A stretch of DNA of 64,000 nucleotides from Streptomyces sp. NBC_01262 (GCF_036226365.1 NZ_CP108462.1:8600001-8664000), one strand, 5' to 3'; shown: positions 24,678 to 33,339, counted from the first letter of the stretch. Notes: generated by a model not told the origin, from the sequence alone. Made by a program: numbers and translations.

Positions 24678-25703
24678 GTGAAGCCACCCACCATCGCCGA
24701 CATCGCACGCGCGGCAGGCGTCTCCAAAGGCGCCGTCTCGTACGCCCTGAACGGCAAACCGGGAGTCTCCGAGCTGACCCGGCAGCGCGTCCTGCGGATC
24801 GCCGACGAGCTCGGCTGGCACCCTTCCAGTGCCGCCCGCGCCCTGATCGACGGCCGCAGCGGGGCGATCGGCCTGGTCGTCGACCGGCCCGCCTGGGTGC
24901 TGGGCATCGAGTCATTCTTCATGCAGCTCATCGCCGGTATCGAGGCCGAACTCAGCGCCAACGGCGGCGGCACCGCCCTGCTGCTCCAGGCCACCGAGGA
25001 CGCCGAGGCCGAGATGGCCGCCTACCGCCGCTGGTGGGGCGAGCGCCGGGTCGACGGTGTGATCCTGGTCGACCTGCGCGAGGACGACCCCCGCCCCGGC
25101 GTCGTGCGCGAACTGGAACTCCCGGCCGTCATCGTCGGCCACGCCGGCGGCATCGAGGGCCTGCCCTCGGTACGGATCGACGACGGCGTCGCCATCACCG
25201 AGGTCCTCGGCTACCTCGCCGCCCTCGGCCACCGCCGCGTCGCCCGCGTCGCCGGTCCCGGCCGCTTCGTCCACACCCGCGAGCGCACCGACGCCTTCGC
25301 CGGCGGCGCCCTCGCCCTCGGCCTCACCGCCGTCACCCTCACCGCCGACTACTCCGCCGAGGGCGGCGCCCAGGCCACCCGCCGCCTGCTGTCCGGCCTT
25401 GAACGGCCCACCGCCATCGTCTACGACAACGACGTGATGGCCGTCGCCGGCCTCGGCGTCGCCCAGGAGATGGGCCTCGACGTCCCCGCCGACCTCTCCA
25501 TCGTCGCGTGGGACGACAACGCCCTGTGCAGCCTGGTCCGCCCCGCTCTCACCGCCGTCGGCCGCCATGTCCCCGAGCACGGCAGGCAGGCGGTGCGCAC
25601 CCTGCTCAAGGTGATCGACGGCGAGCCGGTCACCGACGTGACCATCGACCCGCCCGTCCTCGTCCCCCGGGCCAGCACTGCGCCCGCCCGTTCACCGCAC
25701 TGA
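24678..25703 (+). CDS. LacI family regulator of the oligosaccharide locus (LacI-1)
   Basis: 341 aa from GTG 24678. The N-terminal LacI helix-turn-helix reads TIADIARAAGVSKGAVSYAL, followed by hinge-region DELGWHPSSAARALIDGRS and a type-1 periplasmic-binding-like effector domain (AIGLVVDRP ... AIVYDNDVMAVAGL, then VPADLSIVAWDDN). It is divergent from the ABC operon and 69 nt upstream of the glycosidase gene. AACCGGTT operators precede all three units, so it most likely represses them until a sugar inducer binds. Confidence 0.93.
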   Translation: MKPPTIADIARAAGVSKGAVSYALNGKPGVSELTRQRVLRIADELGWHPSSAARALIDGRSGAIGLVVDRPAWVLGIESFFMQLIAGIEAELSANGGGTALLLQATEDAEAEMAAYRRWWGERRVDGVILVDLREDDPRPGVVRELELPAVIVGHAGGIEGLPSVRIDDGVAITEVLGYLAALGHRRVARVAGPGRFVHTRERTDAFAGGALALGLTAVTLTADYSAEGGAQATRRLLSGLERPTAIVYDNDVMAVAGLGVAQEMGLDVPADLSIVAWDDNALCSLVRPALTAVGRHVPEHGRQAVRTLLKVIDGEPVTDVTIDPPVLVPRASTAPARSPH

Positions 25704-25714
25704 CCCCGTTGACC

Positions 25715-25728
25715 CTTAACCGGTTAAG
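25715..25728. promoter_or_regulatory. AACCGGTT operator (perfect 14-bp palindrome) in front of the glycosidase gene
   Basis: CTTAACCGGTTAAG is the longest perfect palindrome of the three copies, located between LacI-1 and the glycosidase start at 25773. Confidence 0.78.
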
Positions 25729-25772
25729 TGCTTCCATCGAGGGCGCGATTCCTTCCCAGGGAGGTCCCCCGT

Positions 25773-27680
25773 ATGAGCCGTCACCCGCGCCCCCGCCCCC
25801 TGCCCCCGATGTGGCTCGGCGTCAACTTCTGGTCCCGCGGCGGCGGCCCGCTGATGTGGCGCCCCGGCACGTACGACCCCGTCCTTGTCCGCGAGGAACT
25901 GCGCACCCTCTACGACCACGGCCTCAATATGACCCGGTCGTTCTTCTACTGGCCCGACTTCCACCCCGAGCCCGACCGCCTCGACGAGGACTGCCTGCGC
26001 CACTACGCGGACTTCCTCGACGCCCACCAGGAGCTCGGCCTCACCACCGTCCCCACCTTCATCGTCGGCCACATGTCCGGTGAGAACTGGGATCCCGCGT
26101 GGCGGCAGGGCCGCGACCTCTACACCGACGTCTGGATGGTCGCCCGCCAGTCCTGGTACATCACCGAGACCACGGCGCGCTTCGCGGACCACCCCGCGGT
26201 CTCCGGCTGGCTCATCACCAACGAAATGCCCATCTACGGCGACCGTTCAGCCACCCAGGAGTCCGTCACCGCCTGGGCCCAGCTCATGGTCCAGGCCGTC
26301 CGCGCCGGCGGCGGCACCCAGCCCGTCTCCATCGGCGACGGCGCCTGGGGCGTCGAGAACAGCGGCCACGACAACGGCTTCTCCGTAAGGGACCTGGCCG
26401 AGCTGACGGACTTCATCGGCCCGCACGTCTACCCCATGGGCGACGACGTGGTCCGCCAGCACCACACCGCCGCCTTCATCTGCGAGCTCGCCGGCACATT
26501 CGGACTCCCCGTCGTCCTGGAGGAGTTCGGCCTCTCCACCGACTTCGCCGCCGCCGACCACGCCTGCCACTACTACCGCCAGGTCCTCCACCACACACTC
26601 CTCGCGGGCGCCACCGGCTGGATCGCCTGGAACAACACCGACTACGACGACCTCATCCACCAGGACCCCTACCGCCACCACCCCTTCGAGCTCCACTTCG
26701 GCCTCACCACGGCCGACGGAACCCCGAAACCGCACCTGGGCGAACTCGCCGACTTCGCCCGCACCCTGCGCGAGATCGACGCCCCCTCCTGCCACCGAGA
26801 GCCCCCGCAGGCCCTCCTCCTCGTCCCGTCCTACCTCGAAGGCATCTTCCCCTTCACCGAGGACGGCGACCGCTCCGAACCCTTCGACGTCCTCCGCCAG
26901 GCCTACGTCGCCGCCCGTGCGGCGGACCTCCCGGTCGGGGTGACCCGCGAACGGGACGGCTTCGAAGAAGGTGCGCGGCTGTACCTCGTACCGTCCCTGA
27001 AGCAGCTCACCGCCCCCACCTGGTACCGCCTCGAAGCCCTCGCCGAAGCCGGCGCCACGGTCTACGTCTCCTACAGCCACGGCTCCCACGGCGTCCAGCG
27101 CGGCCCCTGGCACTCCCACCTCGACCGCTTCTTCGGCGTCCGTCACCGGCTCCGCTACGGCCTCGTCGACCCCATCACCGACTCCGAAGCCGAATTCACC
27201 TTCCTCTCCGACCTCGGCCCCCTCCGCCCCGGCGCCACCCTGCGGTTCCGCGTCGCCGGCACCCCCCACAGCCGCTCCTACCTCCCCGTCGAGCCCGACG
27301 GCGCCGACGTCATCGCCCTCGACGCCCACGGCCGCCCCGCCCTCCTCCGGCGCCGCGTCGGCGATGGCTCGATCGTCCTCTCCACGTACCCCCTGGAGCG
27401 GATGGCTGCCGCCTCCCCCCACGTCAACCCCGAGGACACCCAGCTCCTCTACGACGCCCTTGCCGACCTCGCCGGCGTCACCCGCACCATCCGCGTCGAC
27501 GACCGCCGCGTCGCCGCGGCCGTGCTTCTCCACGACGACGGGCGCCGTTTCGCGGTCCTGACCAGCCAGTCCGACGTACCGGTCACCGTCAAACCCGTGG
27601 TCCACGGCGCCGGTTCCCTGGACGCCTTTGAGCTGGGCCCCTACGGGGTGGCGGTACGGGAGATCGGCGGCTTGCCGTAG
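25773..27680 (+). CDS. Clan GH-A glycoside hydrolase (GH5/GH42-like), intracellular
   Basis: 635 aa from the ATG at 25773, behind AGGGAGG. The N-terminal TIM barrel (about 10-340) begins MWLGVNFWSRGGGPLMWRPG. The probable acid/base Glu is in LITNEMPIYG near residue 151 and the nucleophile Glu in VVLEEFGLST near 250, the Asn-Glu ... Glu arrangement of clan GH-A. A second domain (about 350-480) resembles the GH42 trimerisation/glutaminase-like fold (GATVYVSYSHGSHG), and a small beta domain ends the protein. There is no signal peptide, so it should act on imported oligosaccharides. Exact family and sugar (manno-, xylo- or galacto-type) cannot be fixed here. Confidence 0.85.
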   Translation: MSRHPRPRPLPPMWLGVNFWSRGGGPLMWRPGTYDPVLVREELRTLYDHGLNMTRSFFYWPDFHPEPDRLDEDCLRHYADFLDAHQELGLTTVPTFIVGHMSGENWDPAWRQGRDLYTDVWMVARQSWYITETTARFADHPAVSGWLITNEMPIYGDRSATQESVTAWAQLMVQAVRAGGGTQPVSIGDGAWGVENSGHDNGFSVRDLAELTDFIGPHVYPMGDDVVRQHHTAAFICELAGTFGLPVVLEEFGLSTDFAAADHACHYYRQVLHHTLLAGATGWIAWNNTDYDDLIHQDPYRHHPFELHFGLTTADGTPKPHLGELADFARTLREIDAPSCHREPPQALLLVPSYLEGIFPFTEDGDRSEPFDVLRQAYVAARAADLPVGVTRERDGFEEGARLYLVPSLKQLTAPTWYRLEALAEAGATVYVSYSHGSHGVQRGPWHSHLDRFFGVRHRLRYGLVDPITDSEAEFTFLSDLGPLRPGATLRFRVAGTPHSRSYLPVEPDGADVIALDAHGRPALLRRRVGDGSIVLSTYPLERMAAASPHVNPEDTQLLYDALADLAGVTRTIRVDDRRVAAAVLLHDDGRRFAVLTSQSDVPVTVKPVVHGAGSLDAFELGPYGVAVREIGGLP

Positions 27681-27990
27681 CCGTGGCCGTGGGTTCCGTC
27701 CTCAAGCGCCGCGCGGCTGCGCCGGTGCCGTTGCGGTGCCGTCGGTCGGGGTTGCCGGTTCCGTCCTCAAGCGCCGGACGGGCTGGGGCCCCTCTTGTCT
27801 GCGTCCCTCGCGGGCGCTGCGCTTGCTTCGTGCCGCTGCGCCGGCCTCCGGCCGTCGGATGGTGGGCGCCCGTTGCGGTGCCGTCTACGCCGGTGTCGTT
27901 GCGGTGCCGTGTTTCGTGGTTGCTGGTTCCGTCCTCAAGCGCCGGACGGGCTGGGTTGGCCTGGGGTCGGTGCCACCACCGGGGATCTCT

Positions 27991-28049
27991 CCTCGGCGCT
28001 CGCGACTCTGGTCCCTTGCTTGTCCGTACCCGGGATCCTCGCTCGTCGC
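27991..28049. repeat. Left arm of imperfect ~58-bp inverted repeat
   Basis: It includes GCGCTCGCGACTC and ends with CCCGGGATCCTCGCTCGTCGC (positions 28029-28049, without its first base written CCGGGATCCTCGCTCGTCGC). It pairs with 28381-28437, 331 nt away. Confidence 0.65.
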
Positions 28050-28380
28050 GCTGCGGGAGAACCCCGGCATGTCCCCTCCCGGCCGGAAGCGTTCACTTCA
28101 GCCCGTCCGGCGTTTGAGGACACGCCCGCAGGGCGTTCGGGGGCCCGGGGGCGCAGCCCCTGGCGGGTCCGGGCGGAGCCCGGTTTCGGGAAGGGGCGGG
28201 GTGGGGGAAGCCCCCTCGCCCGGCCAGGGCGCGGGCGGTGCCCACGACCCCGATGGCCGGGGGCCGACGCAGCGGTCCGAAGCCAGCGCAGTTCAGCCCG
28301 CCCGGGCTTGAGGACACGCACCCCCACTGGCCGGTGGCCGCCAATCGGCCGAAGGGGACGGTGGAGGGATGCGCCCGGAA

Positions 28381-28437
28381 GCGACGAGCGAGGATCCCGG
28401 GCAAGGACAAGGCCGACCCGAGTCGCGAGCGCTGAGG
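28381..28437. repeat. Right arm of imperfect ~58-bp inverted repeat
   Basis: It starts GCGACGAGCGAGGATCCCGG and ends GAGTCGCGAGCGCTGAGG; the reverse complement matches 27991-28049 with scattered differences in the middle. Confidence 0.65.
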
Positions 28438-28574
28438 ACGCAGTCCCGGCAGGCGGCCCCGACCAGACCACAACAACAGGCGCACACCGGCCGACCCAGC
28501 CCGTCCGGCGTTTGAGGACGGAACCGCCAGCCATGGCAAACCGTACTGCGACGGTATGCCGAGCCCGGACGCAG

Positions 28575-29612
28575 CTATCCGCGTAGCGGGATCTCCCCGG
28601 ACCCGCGGGTAATGAGCCGGCACGGCAGTTCGACACGGGTGGGTTCCCCGGACGCGCCGTCGAGCCGCTGGAAGAGCAGCCGCGCAGCGGTGAGCCCGAG
28701 GAGGGCCGGGTCCTGGGCGACGACCGTGACGCCGGGACGCAGCAGATCCGCGAGCTCGAAGTCGTCGAAGCCGACGAGGGCGACCTCGCCGGAGCGGTCG
28801 CGGTCGCCGTCGTAGAGGACGCGCACCGCGGTGACCGTGATGCGGTTGTTGCCGGCGAAGAGAGCCGTGATCGGCTCAGGGCCGGCAAGCATCCGCTCAA
28901 GCTCGGCGCGTACGCGCTCGGGGGAGGTCGGCCCGGAAGAGACCCAGCCTTCGCGGACGGCCAGGCCGGCCGAGGCCATCGCCTGGCGGTAGCCCCGCAG
29001 GCGCTCGGCCGCCGTGTGGATGTGCGGCTGGTCGCCGATGAAGCCGATGCGGCGTTGGCCGTGGGCGATGAGGTGGGCGACGCCGTCCCGCGTGCCGCCG
29101 GCGTTGTCGCTGAGGACGACGTCCGCGTCGATGAGGCCGGCCGGGCGGTCGACGAAGACCGTGGCGACGCCGGCGGCGATCTCGGGCTCCAGGTAGCGGT
29201 GGTCGTCGCTGGCGGGGACGACGACCAGACCGTCGACCCGCCGTGCGCAGAAGGCCAGCACGAGCTCCTGCTCGCGGTCGGCGTTCTCCGCGCTGGACCC
29301 GGTGAACAGAAGCGTCCCGTGGGCGCGGGCGAGGTCCTCGACGGCCCGGCTCAAGGGGGAGTAGAAGGGGTCGGCCAGATCCTCCAGTACGAGCCCGATG
29401 CTGGCCGTACGGCCTTTGCGCAGCAGCCGCGCGCTGTCGTTGCGGCGGAAGCCGAGCGCGTCGATGGCGGCCTGGACGCGGGCGATGGTGTCGTCGGTGA
29501 CTCCGGGTTCCTCGTTGACGACGCGCGAGACGGTCTTGAGGCCGACGCCGGCGCGGGCCGCGACATCCTTCATGGTGGGGCGGGCGGTGAGGGTGCGGGG
29601 GATCTCGGTCAC
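28575..29612 (-). CDS. LacI family regulator (LacI-2), partner of the ROK kinase
   Basis: 345 aa from GTG 29612, preceded by AGGA. Its helix-turn-helix is TMKDVAARAGVGLKTVSRVV, then the LacI hinge (ALGFRRNDSARLLRKGRTAS) and a sugar-binding core (IGLVLEDLADPFYSPLSRAV; ALFAGNNRITVTAV; EVALVGFDDFELADLLRPGV). It is divergent from a ROK sugar kinase with a perfect 12-bp palindrome between them, so it probably represses itself and the kinase. A related palindrome upstream of the ABC operon suggests that it may also act there. Confidence 0.92.
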   Translation of the reverse strand: MTEIPRTLTARPTMKDVAARAGVGLKTVSRVVNEEPGVTDDTIARVQAAIDALGFRRNDSARLLRKGRTASIGLVLEDLADPFYSPLSRAVEDLARAHGTLLFTGSSAENADREQELVLAFCARRVDGLVVVPASDDHRYLEPEIAAGVATVFVDRPAGLIDADVVLSDNAGGTRDGVAHLIAHGQRRIGFIGDQPHIHTAAERLRGYRQAMASAGLAVREGWVSSGPTSPERVRAELERMLAGPEPITALFAGNNRITVTAVRVLYDGDRDRSGEVALVGFDDFELADLLRPGVTVVAQDPALLGLTAARLLFQRLDGASGEPTRVELPCRLITRGSGEIPLRG

Positions 29613-29631
29613 AGGCGGATCCTAGGGGCTG

Positions 29632-29643
29632 GACAACGTTGTC
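29632..29643. promoter_or_regulatory. GACAACGTTGTC operator between LacI-2 and the ROK kinase
   Basis: A perfect 12-bp palindrome with the central CG typical of LacI-family operators, 19 nt upstream of the LacI-2 start and 22 nt upstream of the kinase ATG. Confidence 0.8.
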
Positions 29644-29665
29644 AACAAAGGGTGAGACTACCGCC

Positions 29666-30673
29666 ATGCGCACCGAATACACGGCCGGGCCGTCCGCCGC
29701 GCCCCGGCCGTCCGCCGAGACCGCCCCGCTGATCGCCGCGCTGGACATCGGCGGTACGAAGATCGCCGGTGCGCTGGTGGACCCGGACGGTCAACTGCTC
29801 GTACGGGCCCTGCGGCCGACGCCGGCGCGGGAGGACGGGGCGACGGTGATGCGCGCCGTCGACGAGGTGATCGCCGAGCTCCGCGCGGCCCCGCAGTGGC
29901 CCGCCGCGGTGGCGGTCGGGATCGGCAGCGCGGGTCCCGTGGACGCCTCGGTGGGCACCGTCAGTCCGGTGAACGTGCCGGGGTGGCGGGACTATCCGCT
30001 GGTCGCGGGGGTCACGGAGGCTGCCGGGGGGCTGCCCGTGGTGCTGACCGGGGACGGTGTGGCCATCGCGGCGGCGGAGCACTGGCTGGGCGCGGCGCGG
30101 GGCCATGACAACGCGGTGTGCATGGTCGTGTCGACCGGCGTCGGCGGCGGCCTGGTGCTCGGCGGGCGGGTCTATCCGGGGCCGACGGGCAACGCGGGGC
30201 ACATCGGCCACATCAGCGTGGACCTGGACGGAGACCCGTGCCCCTGCGGCTCGCGCGGCTGCGTCGAGCGCATCGCGAGCGGTCCCAACATCGCCCGCCG
30301 CGCCCTGGAATCGGGCTGGAGCCCGCCGGCCGGCGCCGAGCCGACCGCCGCCGCCGTCGCGGACTCGGCCCGAGCCGGGGATCCCGTGGCGCTGGCCTCC
30401 TTCGACCGCGCCGCTCAGGCGCTGGCCGCCGGCATCGCCGCCACCGCGAACCTCGTCGAGCTCGGGATCGTGGTGATCGGCGGCGGCGTCGCCGGGGCCG
30501 GGCCGCTGCTGTTCGACCCGCTGCGCGCCCACCTCGCCCGCTACGCGACGCTGTCCTTCACCTCCGGCATGAAGGTGGTCCCGGCCCTGCTCGGTACGGA
30601 CGCGGGGCTGGTCGGCGCCGCGGCCGCCGCGGCGCAGGCGCTGCGGCCTGCGGGGTTCAGCTCGGCGGGCTGA
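29666..30673 (+). CDS. ROK family sugar kinase (glucokinase-like)
   Basis: 335 aa from the ATG at 29666, behind GGGTGAG. It has the ATP phosphate-binding loop LDIGGTKIAGALV, catalytic-Asp block LTGDGVAIAAAEHWLGAARG, the ROK signature around GHIGHISVDLDG and zinc site CPCGSRGCVE, and a second phosphate loop VIGGGVAGAGPLL. It lacks a helix-turn-helix, so it is an enzyme, probably phosphorylating the hexose (glucose, mannose or N-acetylmannosamine type) released by sugar catabolism. It is under apparent LacI-2 control. Confidence 0.92.
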   Translation: MRTEYTAGPSAAPRPSAETAPLIAALDIGGTKIAGALVDPDGQLLVRALRPTPAREDGATVMRAVDEVIAELRAAPQWPAAVAVGIGSAGPVDASVGTVSPVNVPGWRDYPLVAGVTEAAGGLPVVLTGDGVAIAAAEHWLGAARGHDNAVCMVVSTGVGGGLVLGGRVYPGPTGNAGHIGHISVDLDGDPCPCGSRGCVERIASGPNIARRALESGWSPPAGAEPTAAAVADSARAGDPVALASFDRAAQALAAGIAATANLVELGIVVIGGGVAGAGPLLFDPLRAHLARYATLSFTSGMKVVPALLGTDAGLVGAAAAAAQALRPAGFSSAG

Positions 30674-30704
30674 GGGCCTCGACCAGCCGGGGCAGGCTGC
30701 CGGC

Positions 30705-30887
30705 GCAGTATGGGACGACATCGGCGTCGCCGAGGTCATGGCGCTGCTCGTCGGCGCCTCCGGGGCGGCGGAGCGGGCGGGCGCGGACCCGCTGGTGCGG
30801 GACCGCGCCCTGGACGTGGCGATGGACGGGCTCAGGCCCCGCCCCCGGGCCGCGTTTGCCGACGGCGATGATCCGGGCAATTCGTAG
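30705..30887 (+). pseudogene. C-terminal remnant of a TetR family regulator
   Basis: After the ROK kinase an open frame to TAG (30885-30887) reads VWDDIGVAEVMALLVGASGA, then AERAGADPLVRDRALDVAMD and GLRPRP. That resembles the last 50 or so residues of a TetR_C domain ('...VMALLVGLARAAEHAG...'). No helix-turn-helix, ligand-binding core or ribosome site precedes it; upstream lies the intact kinase. The simplest reading is a decayed gene whose 5' part was deleted. Confidence 0.5.
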
Positions 30888-30910
30888 GGGGCTACGGATT
30901 AGGGGGCACC

Positions 30911-31945
30911 GTGATTGTCTGGCTCAACGGAACCTTCGGAGCTGGCAAGACCAGCGCGGCACGCGAACTGCTCGACCTCATACCGGGCAGCGTGCTCTAC
31001 GACCCGGAAATCGTCGGCACCGGACTTCAGATGCTGCTGCCGGAGAAGCGGCTCGGGGAGGTCTCCGACTACCAGGACCTGCCGTCCTGGCGGCGCCTCG
31101 TCGTGGACACGGCGGCGGCCGTGCTCAGCGAGGTCGGCGGGCCGCTCATCGCCCCGATGACGCTGCTGCGGCAGGACTACCGTGATGAGATCTTCGGCGG
31201 CCTGGCCTCGCGGCGGATCCCGGTGCGGCATGTGCTGCTGCACGCTGAGGAAACGATCCTGCGCGAGCGGATAGCGCGGCGCGAGGACAGTCCCGGCGAC
31301 CCCGAGGCCAGCGCGTCGGTACGCGACTGGTGTCTGGACCACCTCGCCGCCTACGAAGAAGCGCTGCCATGGCTCACCGGTGACGCGCACACCATCGACA
31401 CGGGAGCGCTCACGCCACGCGGGACCGCCGAGCGGATCGCCGAGGCCGTCCGGGCGGGGGAGGGGGCCTGCGACATCGTGCAGACCCCCGAGCCCACCGC
31501 CGAGACCCTGGCGGCCGGCGTGCTGCTCTTCGACGAACGCGACCGGGTGCTGCTCGTCGACCCGACCTACAAGCCCGGCTGGGAGTTCCCCGGCGGCGTC
31601 GTCGAGCCCGGCGAGCCCCCGGCGCGGGCCGGGATGCGAGAGGTCGCCGAGGAGCTCGGTCTCGAACTCCCCGCCGTCCCCCGGCTCCTGGTCATCGACT
31701 GGGAGCCGCCGAACCCGCCCGGCTACGGGGGCCTGCGGCTGCTCTTCGACGGCGGCCTGCTGCCCGCCGCCGACGCCGAACGCCTCCTGCTCCCCGGGGC
31801 GGAGCTGCGCGGCTGGCGCTTCGCCACCGAGGACGAGGCCGCGGACATGCTGCCGCCGGTGCGCCTGTCCCGCCTTCGATGGGCCCTGCGCGCCCGCGAA
31901 CGCGCCACCGTGCTCAACCTCGAAGCGGGCGTTCCGGTTGGTTAG
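30911..31945 (+). CDS. TmrB-like P-loop kinase fused to a Nudix hydrolase
   Basis: 344 aa from GTG 30911. The N-terminal half (1-185) is a P-loop nucleotide kinase-like domain with Walker A LNGTFGAGKTSAARELLDLI and the TmrB/AAA-type helical lid (DDSPGDP-like loop at REDSPGDPEASASVRDWC). The C-terminal half (about 195-335) is a Nudix domain whose box reads GGVVEPGEPPARAGMREVAE followed by ELGL, matching Gx5Ex7REUxEExGU. TmrB confers tunicamycin resistance in Bacillus; Nudix domains hydrolyse nucleoside diphosphate derivatives. The fusion's substrate is unknown. Confidence 0.88.
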   Translation: MIVWLNGTFGAGKTSAARELLDLIPGSVLYDPEIVGTGLQMLLPEKRLGEVSDYQDLPSWRRLVVDTAAAVLSEVGGPLIAPMTLLRQDYRDEIFGGLASRRIPVRHVLLHAEETILRERIARREDSPGDPEASASVRDWCLDHLAAYEEALPWLTGDAHTIDTGALTPRGTAERIAEAVRAGEGACDIVQTPEPTAETLAAGVLLFDERDRVLLVDPTYKPGWEFPGGVVEPGEPPARAGMREVAEELGLELPAVPRLLVIDWEPPNPPGYGGLRLLFDGGLLPAADAERLLLPGAELRGWRFATEDEAADMLPPVRLSRLRWALRARERATVLNLEAGVPVG

Positions 31946-31965
31946 CGCTGCCGGAGTGCCTGGGC

Positions 31966-33339
31966 TCAGCTCGCCTTGGACGCTGCGTAGTTCTGCAGGA
32001 AGAGCGCCTCGGCGAGCGACAGCTTCTCCAACTCCTCCGGGGAGACGCTCTCGTTGACCGCGTGGATCTGCGCCTCGGGCTCGCTGAGCCCGATGAGCAG
32101 GATCTCGGCCTCCGGGTAGAGGGTGGCCAGGGTGTTGCACAGCGGGATGGAGCCGCCCTGGCCGGCGATCTCCAGGTCCTTGCCGTAGGCGGCGTGCATG
32201 GCCTGGGCCATGGCGGCGTAGGCGGGGCTGGAGGTGTCGGCGCGGAAGGCCTGGCCGCTGCCGCGCTGGATGACCTCGACACGGGCGCCCCAGGGGGCCG
32301 CCGCCTCAAGGTGGGCGGTGAGCAGCTTGGCGGCGTCCTGGGCGTCGACGCCGGGCGGGACGCGCAGGCTCACGAGCGCGCCGGCGGTCGCCTGGACCGA
32401 AGGCGTCGCGCCGATGACCGGCGGCGCGTCGATACCGAGCACGGTGACGGAGGGCCGGGCCCAGACCCGGTCGGCGACGGTGCCGGTGCCGACCAGTCCG
32501 ACGCCCTCCAGGACCTTGGCGTCGCCGCGGAAATCGTCCTCGGGATACTGCAGGCCGTCCCAGGAGCCTTCGCCGGACAGGCCGTCGACCGTCGTCGCGC
32601 CGGTCTCGTCGCGCAGCGAGTCAAGGATCCGGATGAGCGCGGCGAGGGCGTCCGGCGCGGCGCCGCCGAACTGCCCCGAGTGCAGATTGCCCCCGAGCGT
32701 GCTGACCCGCACCTCGACCAGCGCCATGCCCCGCAGGGTCGCCGTGACGGTCGGCAGGCCGACCCGGAAGTTGCCGGCGTCCCCGATGACGATCGTGTCC
32801 GCCGCGAGCAGCTCGGGGTGGGCCTCGGCGTAGCGCTCCAGGCCGCCGGTGCCCTGCTCCTCCGAGCCCTCCACGATGACCTTGACGTTGACCGGTACCC
32901 CGCCCTGCTCGCGCAGCGCCCGCAGTGCGGTCAGGTGCATGATGACGCCGCCCTTGCAGTCCGCGGCGCCCCGCGCGTACCAGCGGCCGTCCCGTTCGGT
33001 CAGCTCGAACGGCGGCGAGAGCCACGCCGCCTCGTCCAGCGGCGGCTGCACGTCGTAGTGCGCGTACAGCAGCACCGTGGGCGCTCCCGCGGGGCCGGGC
33101 AGGTATCCGTACACCGACTGGGTGCCGTCCGGGGTGTCCAGGACGGCGATGTCCTGGAAGCCTTCCGCGTCCATCGCCCGCGCCACCCAGCGGGCGGCGT
33201 CCTCGCACTCGCTCTTGGGGAACTGGCGCGGGTCCGCGACCGACCGGTAGGACACCAGCTCGGCCAGTGCGGTGCGGGCCCGCGACATGAGCGAGGCGAC
33301 GGTTTCCGCGAGAGGTCCGGCGGAAGGGACGGTGGACAT
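31966..33339 (-). CDS. M20 family dipeptidase/carboxypeptidase
   Basis: 457 aa from the ATG at 33339, behind a strong AAGGAG. The metal and catalytic residues of M20 enzymes are present: His in YAHYDVQP, Asp in GAADCKGG, the Glu pair in VEGSEEQG, Asp in VIGDAGN and the final His in AQIHAVNES. The dimerisation (lid) domain lies at about 195-350, with NLHSGQFGG. It should cleave dipeptides or short peptides with a dinuclear zinc site, in the cytoplasm. It is divergent from the geranylgeranyl-reductase-like gene, 129 nt away. Confidence 0.93.
   Translation of the reverse strand: MSTVPSAGPLAETVASLMSRARTALAELVSYRSVADPRQFPKSECEDAARWVARAMDAEGFQDIAVLDTPDGTQSVYGYLPGPAGAPTVLLYAHYDVQPPLDEAAWLSPPFELTERDGRWYARGAADCKGGVIMHLTALRALREQGGVPVNVKVIVEGSEEQGTGGLERYAEAHPELLAADTIVIGDAGNFRVGLPTVTATLRGMALVEVRVSTLGGNLHSGQFGGAAPDALAALIRILDSLRDETGATTVDGLSGEGSWDGLQYPEDDFRGDAKVLEGVGLVGTGTVADRVWARPSVTVLGIDAPPVIGATPSVQATAGALVSLRVPPGVDAQDAAKLLTAHLEAAAPWGARVEVIQRGSGQAFRADTSSPAYAAMAQAMHAAYGKDLEIAGQGGSIPLCNTLATLYPEAEILLIGLSEPEAQIHAVNESVSPEELEKLSLAEALFLQNYAASKAS

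Larger units (their letters stand above)
27692..28525. repeat. Gene-free block with six CCGTCCTCAAGCGCCGGACGG-type repeats in mirrored order
   Basis: The 894 nt between the glycosidase and LacI-2 genes hold no credible gene. Copies of the hairpin repeat (arms CCGTCC and GGACGG) lie at 27692-27717 (right arm degenerate), 27757-27787 and 27925-27955 in one orientation, and at 28097-28121, 28292-28315 and 28495-28525 in the other. This is a known style of Streptomyces intergenic repeat. A larger unit is also inverted: 27991-28049 matches the complement of 28381-28437. The open frames here are by-products of GC bias. Confidence 0.75.

Noticed and set aside
27628..28900. Open frames on both strands across the repeat block
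   Set aside because: Their products mirror the short repeats, lack any family resemblance and have no ribosome sites.
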